A stretch of DNA of 64,000 nucleotides from Fenollaria massiliensis (GTDB lineage Bacteria; Bacillota; Clostridia; Tissierellales; Peptoniphilaceae), in assembly GCF_000312505.2 (NCBI RefSeq), contig NZ_HG326224.1, forward strand, positions 62,001 to 126,000. The letters are read 5' to 3'. Within the stretch, counting starts at the first letter, position 1; every line of letters starts with the position of its first letter. The notes below the pieces were generated by a model. It made no database searches. It saw only the letters and a program-made list of their open reading frames with translations, and had not been told where the DNA came from. Made by a program: the position numbers and the translations under genes. Below are positions 64,000 to 64,000 of this stretch, one piece after another.

Positions 64000-64000
64000 A

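Overview
The window is a 64 kb piece of chromosome from a low-GC, Gram-positive-type anaerobe, most likely a Clostridia/Tissierellia-like Firmicute; a Peptoniphilaceae-type anaerobic coccus is my best guess, by inference only. Supporting signs are PolC-type DNA polymerase III, RNase Y, an IspH-ribosomal protein S1 fusion, MutL with an endonuclease motif, a rubredoxin, many TTG/GTG starts with strong AGGAGG sites, and a complete glutamate-fermentation operon. I see no prophage, insertion sequence, CRISPR array, tRNA or rRNA gene.

Layout. 0-3 kb: a PAS-SpoIIE phosphatase, an alpha/beta hydrolase and cutC. 3.2-12.3 kb: a contiguous operon for the methylaspartate pathway (glutamate mutase S/L/E, methylaspartate ammonia-lyase, two-subunit mesaconate hydratase, citramalate lyase gamma/beta/alpha), ending with a lone glucose-type PTS IIA gene and a strong terminator. 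12.4-23.0 kb: rpsB-tsf-pyrH-frr behind a structured leader, then uppS-cdsA-rseP-ispG-polC. 23.0-26.8 kb: a roughly 570-nt structured RNA with its own consensus promoter, followed by a small membrane protein, tlyA and recN. I identify the RNA and the membrane protein as OLE RNA and its partner OapA. 26.8-37.5 kb: nudF, pdp, an M50 protease, scpA-scpB-rluB, a methyltransferase, a MurR/RpiR regulator, an HI0933 flavoprotein, an aroH-cmk fusion, plsC and ispH-rpsA. 37.5-45.6 kb: miaB-mutS-mutL-miaA-ynbB. From 45.65 kb every gene but one is on the minus strand: a Xer-type recombinase, rny, typA-cls, an RsbW-like kinase, then tig-clpP-clpX-lon-engB and uvrB-uvrA-TPM-lemA. A plus-strand rubredoxin gene sits among them.

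How the genes work together. The 3-12 kb operon encodes conversion of glutamate to acetate plus pyruvate. The 12-45 kb block is mostly translation, isoprenoid/phospholipid synthesis, chromosome segregation and mismatch repair. The minus block is RNA turnover, protein quality control and nucleotide excision repair. The items most worth a second look are the OLE RNA locus with its promoter and flanking inverted repeat, the chorismate mutase-cytidylate kinase fusion, a PolC whose PHP domain has lost metal ligands, frameshifts in tlyA and in the HI0933 gene, and a 28-bp 11-6-11 palindrome in front of the recombinase gene at a strand-polarity switch.
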